The notes under the pieces: generated by a model
Told to the model about the DNA's origin: nothing
The model's database searches: none
Seen by the model: only the letters and a program-made list of their open reading frames with translations
NCBI GenBank assembly: GCA_036023115.1
Contig: JAYKKT010000076.1
Span: 4,836,001-4,900,000 of the forward strand
DNA: 64,000 nt
From: Brasenia schreberi
Taxonomy: Eukaryota; Streptophyta; Magnoliopsida; Nymphaeales; Cabombaceae
Direction of reading: 5' to 3'
Translations under genes and position numbers: made by a program
In this document: positions 63,281-64,000 of the stretch, piece by piece
Layout: each line of letters begins with the position of its first letter
Position numbering within the stretch: the first letter of the stretch is position 1

Positions 63281-63615
63281 TGTTGTGAAGAGCAAGTTAA
63301 CAGAATATTTAGAGTCTAGGTTGTGTCGTGTAATGTCTTTATGTTCAGTTCTACGTAATTAGAGTGAGTTATGTACGGTTGGGATCCCAATAGATCAGAT
63401 TCTGATCCATTGGGACCCAAATCCTATTAGTTACTAATTAGGGGCATTTTAGTCTTTCAAGTTAGATTAGTAGTATTTAAAATGTTGTCATTAGGGTTAG
63501 AGAGTGTGAAAAAACATGGGCAACAGGTGGCGGCAACAAGGGGTGTCGACCTGCACCCTTCTTAATTTCTTCTTGTATTCTTTTGTTTTCTGATAAATAA
63601 AATATATTTTAGAGG
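63281..63615 (+). repeat. copia 3' LTR (right edge approximate)
   Basis: The LTR begins TGTTGTGAAGAGCAAG and includes gatcagattctgatccattg followed by ggaccc, which is shared with 31389-31708 in inverse. It runs into antisense copia DNA near 63615. Confidence 0.75.
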
Positions 63616-64000
63616 GTCAAATCAACACTCTTTGCCATAAAAGAGCATCATTTGTCAAAACATTAACATATCCTATACTATGCAAATAGTTCATAATGTA
63701 AAGTCCGCCCTCTCTATGGCCACAACCAATCACCTTCTTCGAGAGACGATCCTGTACAATACATCCCATGGATGAAAAGGTTATGACACAATTTTTATCC
63801 AAAATTTGAGATAAAGAAAGTAAGTTCAAATTTAGTTTTGGAACAACACTAATTTTGGAAACTTCAAAATTTTTGTTTTGCAAGTCATATGAAATGAGGC
63901 ACCGGAATCAAGAATCCAAGAAACCATACCTTGAACTTGGTTGGTTGAAGAAGAACAAATCGCACCTATTATTGCTTTGTCTTTCATTTGAGCTTAAAGT
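63616..64000 (-). pseudogene. Antisense copia protease/GAG-pre-integrase fragment
   Basis: Minus-strand reading gives VPKLNLNLLSLSQILDKNCV, ITFSSMGCIVQDRLSKKVIG and GHREGGLYIMNYL, the same family as 60190-60360 but inverted. Upstream residues near the window end correspond to the DSGASFHMT region. Truncated by the window end. Confidence 0.88.

Larger units (their letters stand above)
58801..63615 (+). mobile_element. Recombinant copia element
   Basis: The remnant of the 5' LTR ends at 58936 (ATTGACAAATATTTACA), followed by the primer site tggtatcagagc (58937-58948), gag, zinc knuckle, protease, integrase, RT and RNase H. At about 62850 the sequence switches to a different copia family and carries a second RNase H segment, a polypurine tract (gagggggcg) and a 3' LTR of that other family from 63281. 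The two LTRs are unrelated, so this is a chimera, not one insertion. Confidence 0.9.

Overview
This is nuclear DNA of a flowering plant. It is AT-rich, has split genes with GT-AG introns, and is packed with plant Ty1/copia retrotransposons, RTE-type LINEs and hAT DNA transposons. The species cannot be fixed from the sequence alone. I found no tRNA, rRNA, CRISPR array or bacterial-style gene.

The frame of the window is one host gene on the minus strand: a chloroplast cyclophilin of the CYP37 type (thylakoid-lumen peptidyl-prolyl isomerase-like). Seven small exons (48230-48487, 48006-48095, 47544-47639, 30653-30760, 18577-18626, 18100-18205, 7140-7193) join in phase into 254 uninterrupted codons spread over 41 kb. 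Three introns are 10.9, 12.0 and 16.8 kb long because transposons fill them; three others are only 134-371 bp. The 5' exon(s) with the start codon and the 3' half of the cyclophilin domain were not found. One splice donor (after 48230) reads GA instead of GT.

Layout by region. 1-7044: hAT fragment, uncharacterised repeats, a 5'-truncated LINE, an antisense LINE piece and a decayed copia element. 7140-18205 (10.9-kb intron): a non-autonomous LTR element (8491-11169) carrying a captured chimera of two host genes, RPAP2 and gamma-tocopherol methyltransferase; then a copia element (11170-16985) split by an apparently intact autonomous hAT (11407-14828, perfect 8-bp target duplication, 770-aa three-exon transposase). 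18627-30652 (12-kb intron): a four-level nest in which an old LINE is split by a dead hAT (20166-27960), which is split by a full-length LINE (20603-24992), which is split by a non-autonomous hAT (21176-22292). 30761-47543 (16.8-kb intron): a LINE whose two ends (31117 and 46775, sharing an 18-bp target duplication) enclose about 15 kb of copia and three kinds of hAT. 48488-57740: upstream or first-intron DNA with two full-length LINEs in opposite orientation 1 kb apart. 57741-64000: LTR fragments, a second-family hAT end and a recombinant copia element with two different RNase H segments.

The most distinctive biology is the hAT family whose ends consist of CGTATCG/CGATACG repeats arranged as long perfect palindromes, with a transposase carrying a separate acidic C-terminal exon, and the LTR-bounded chimeric gene capture at 8.5-11.2 kb.
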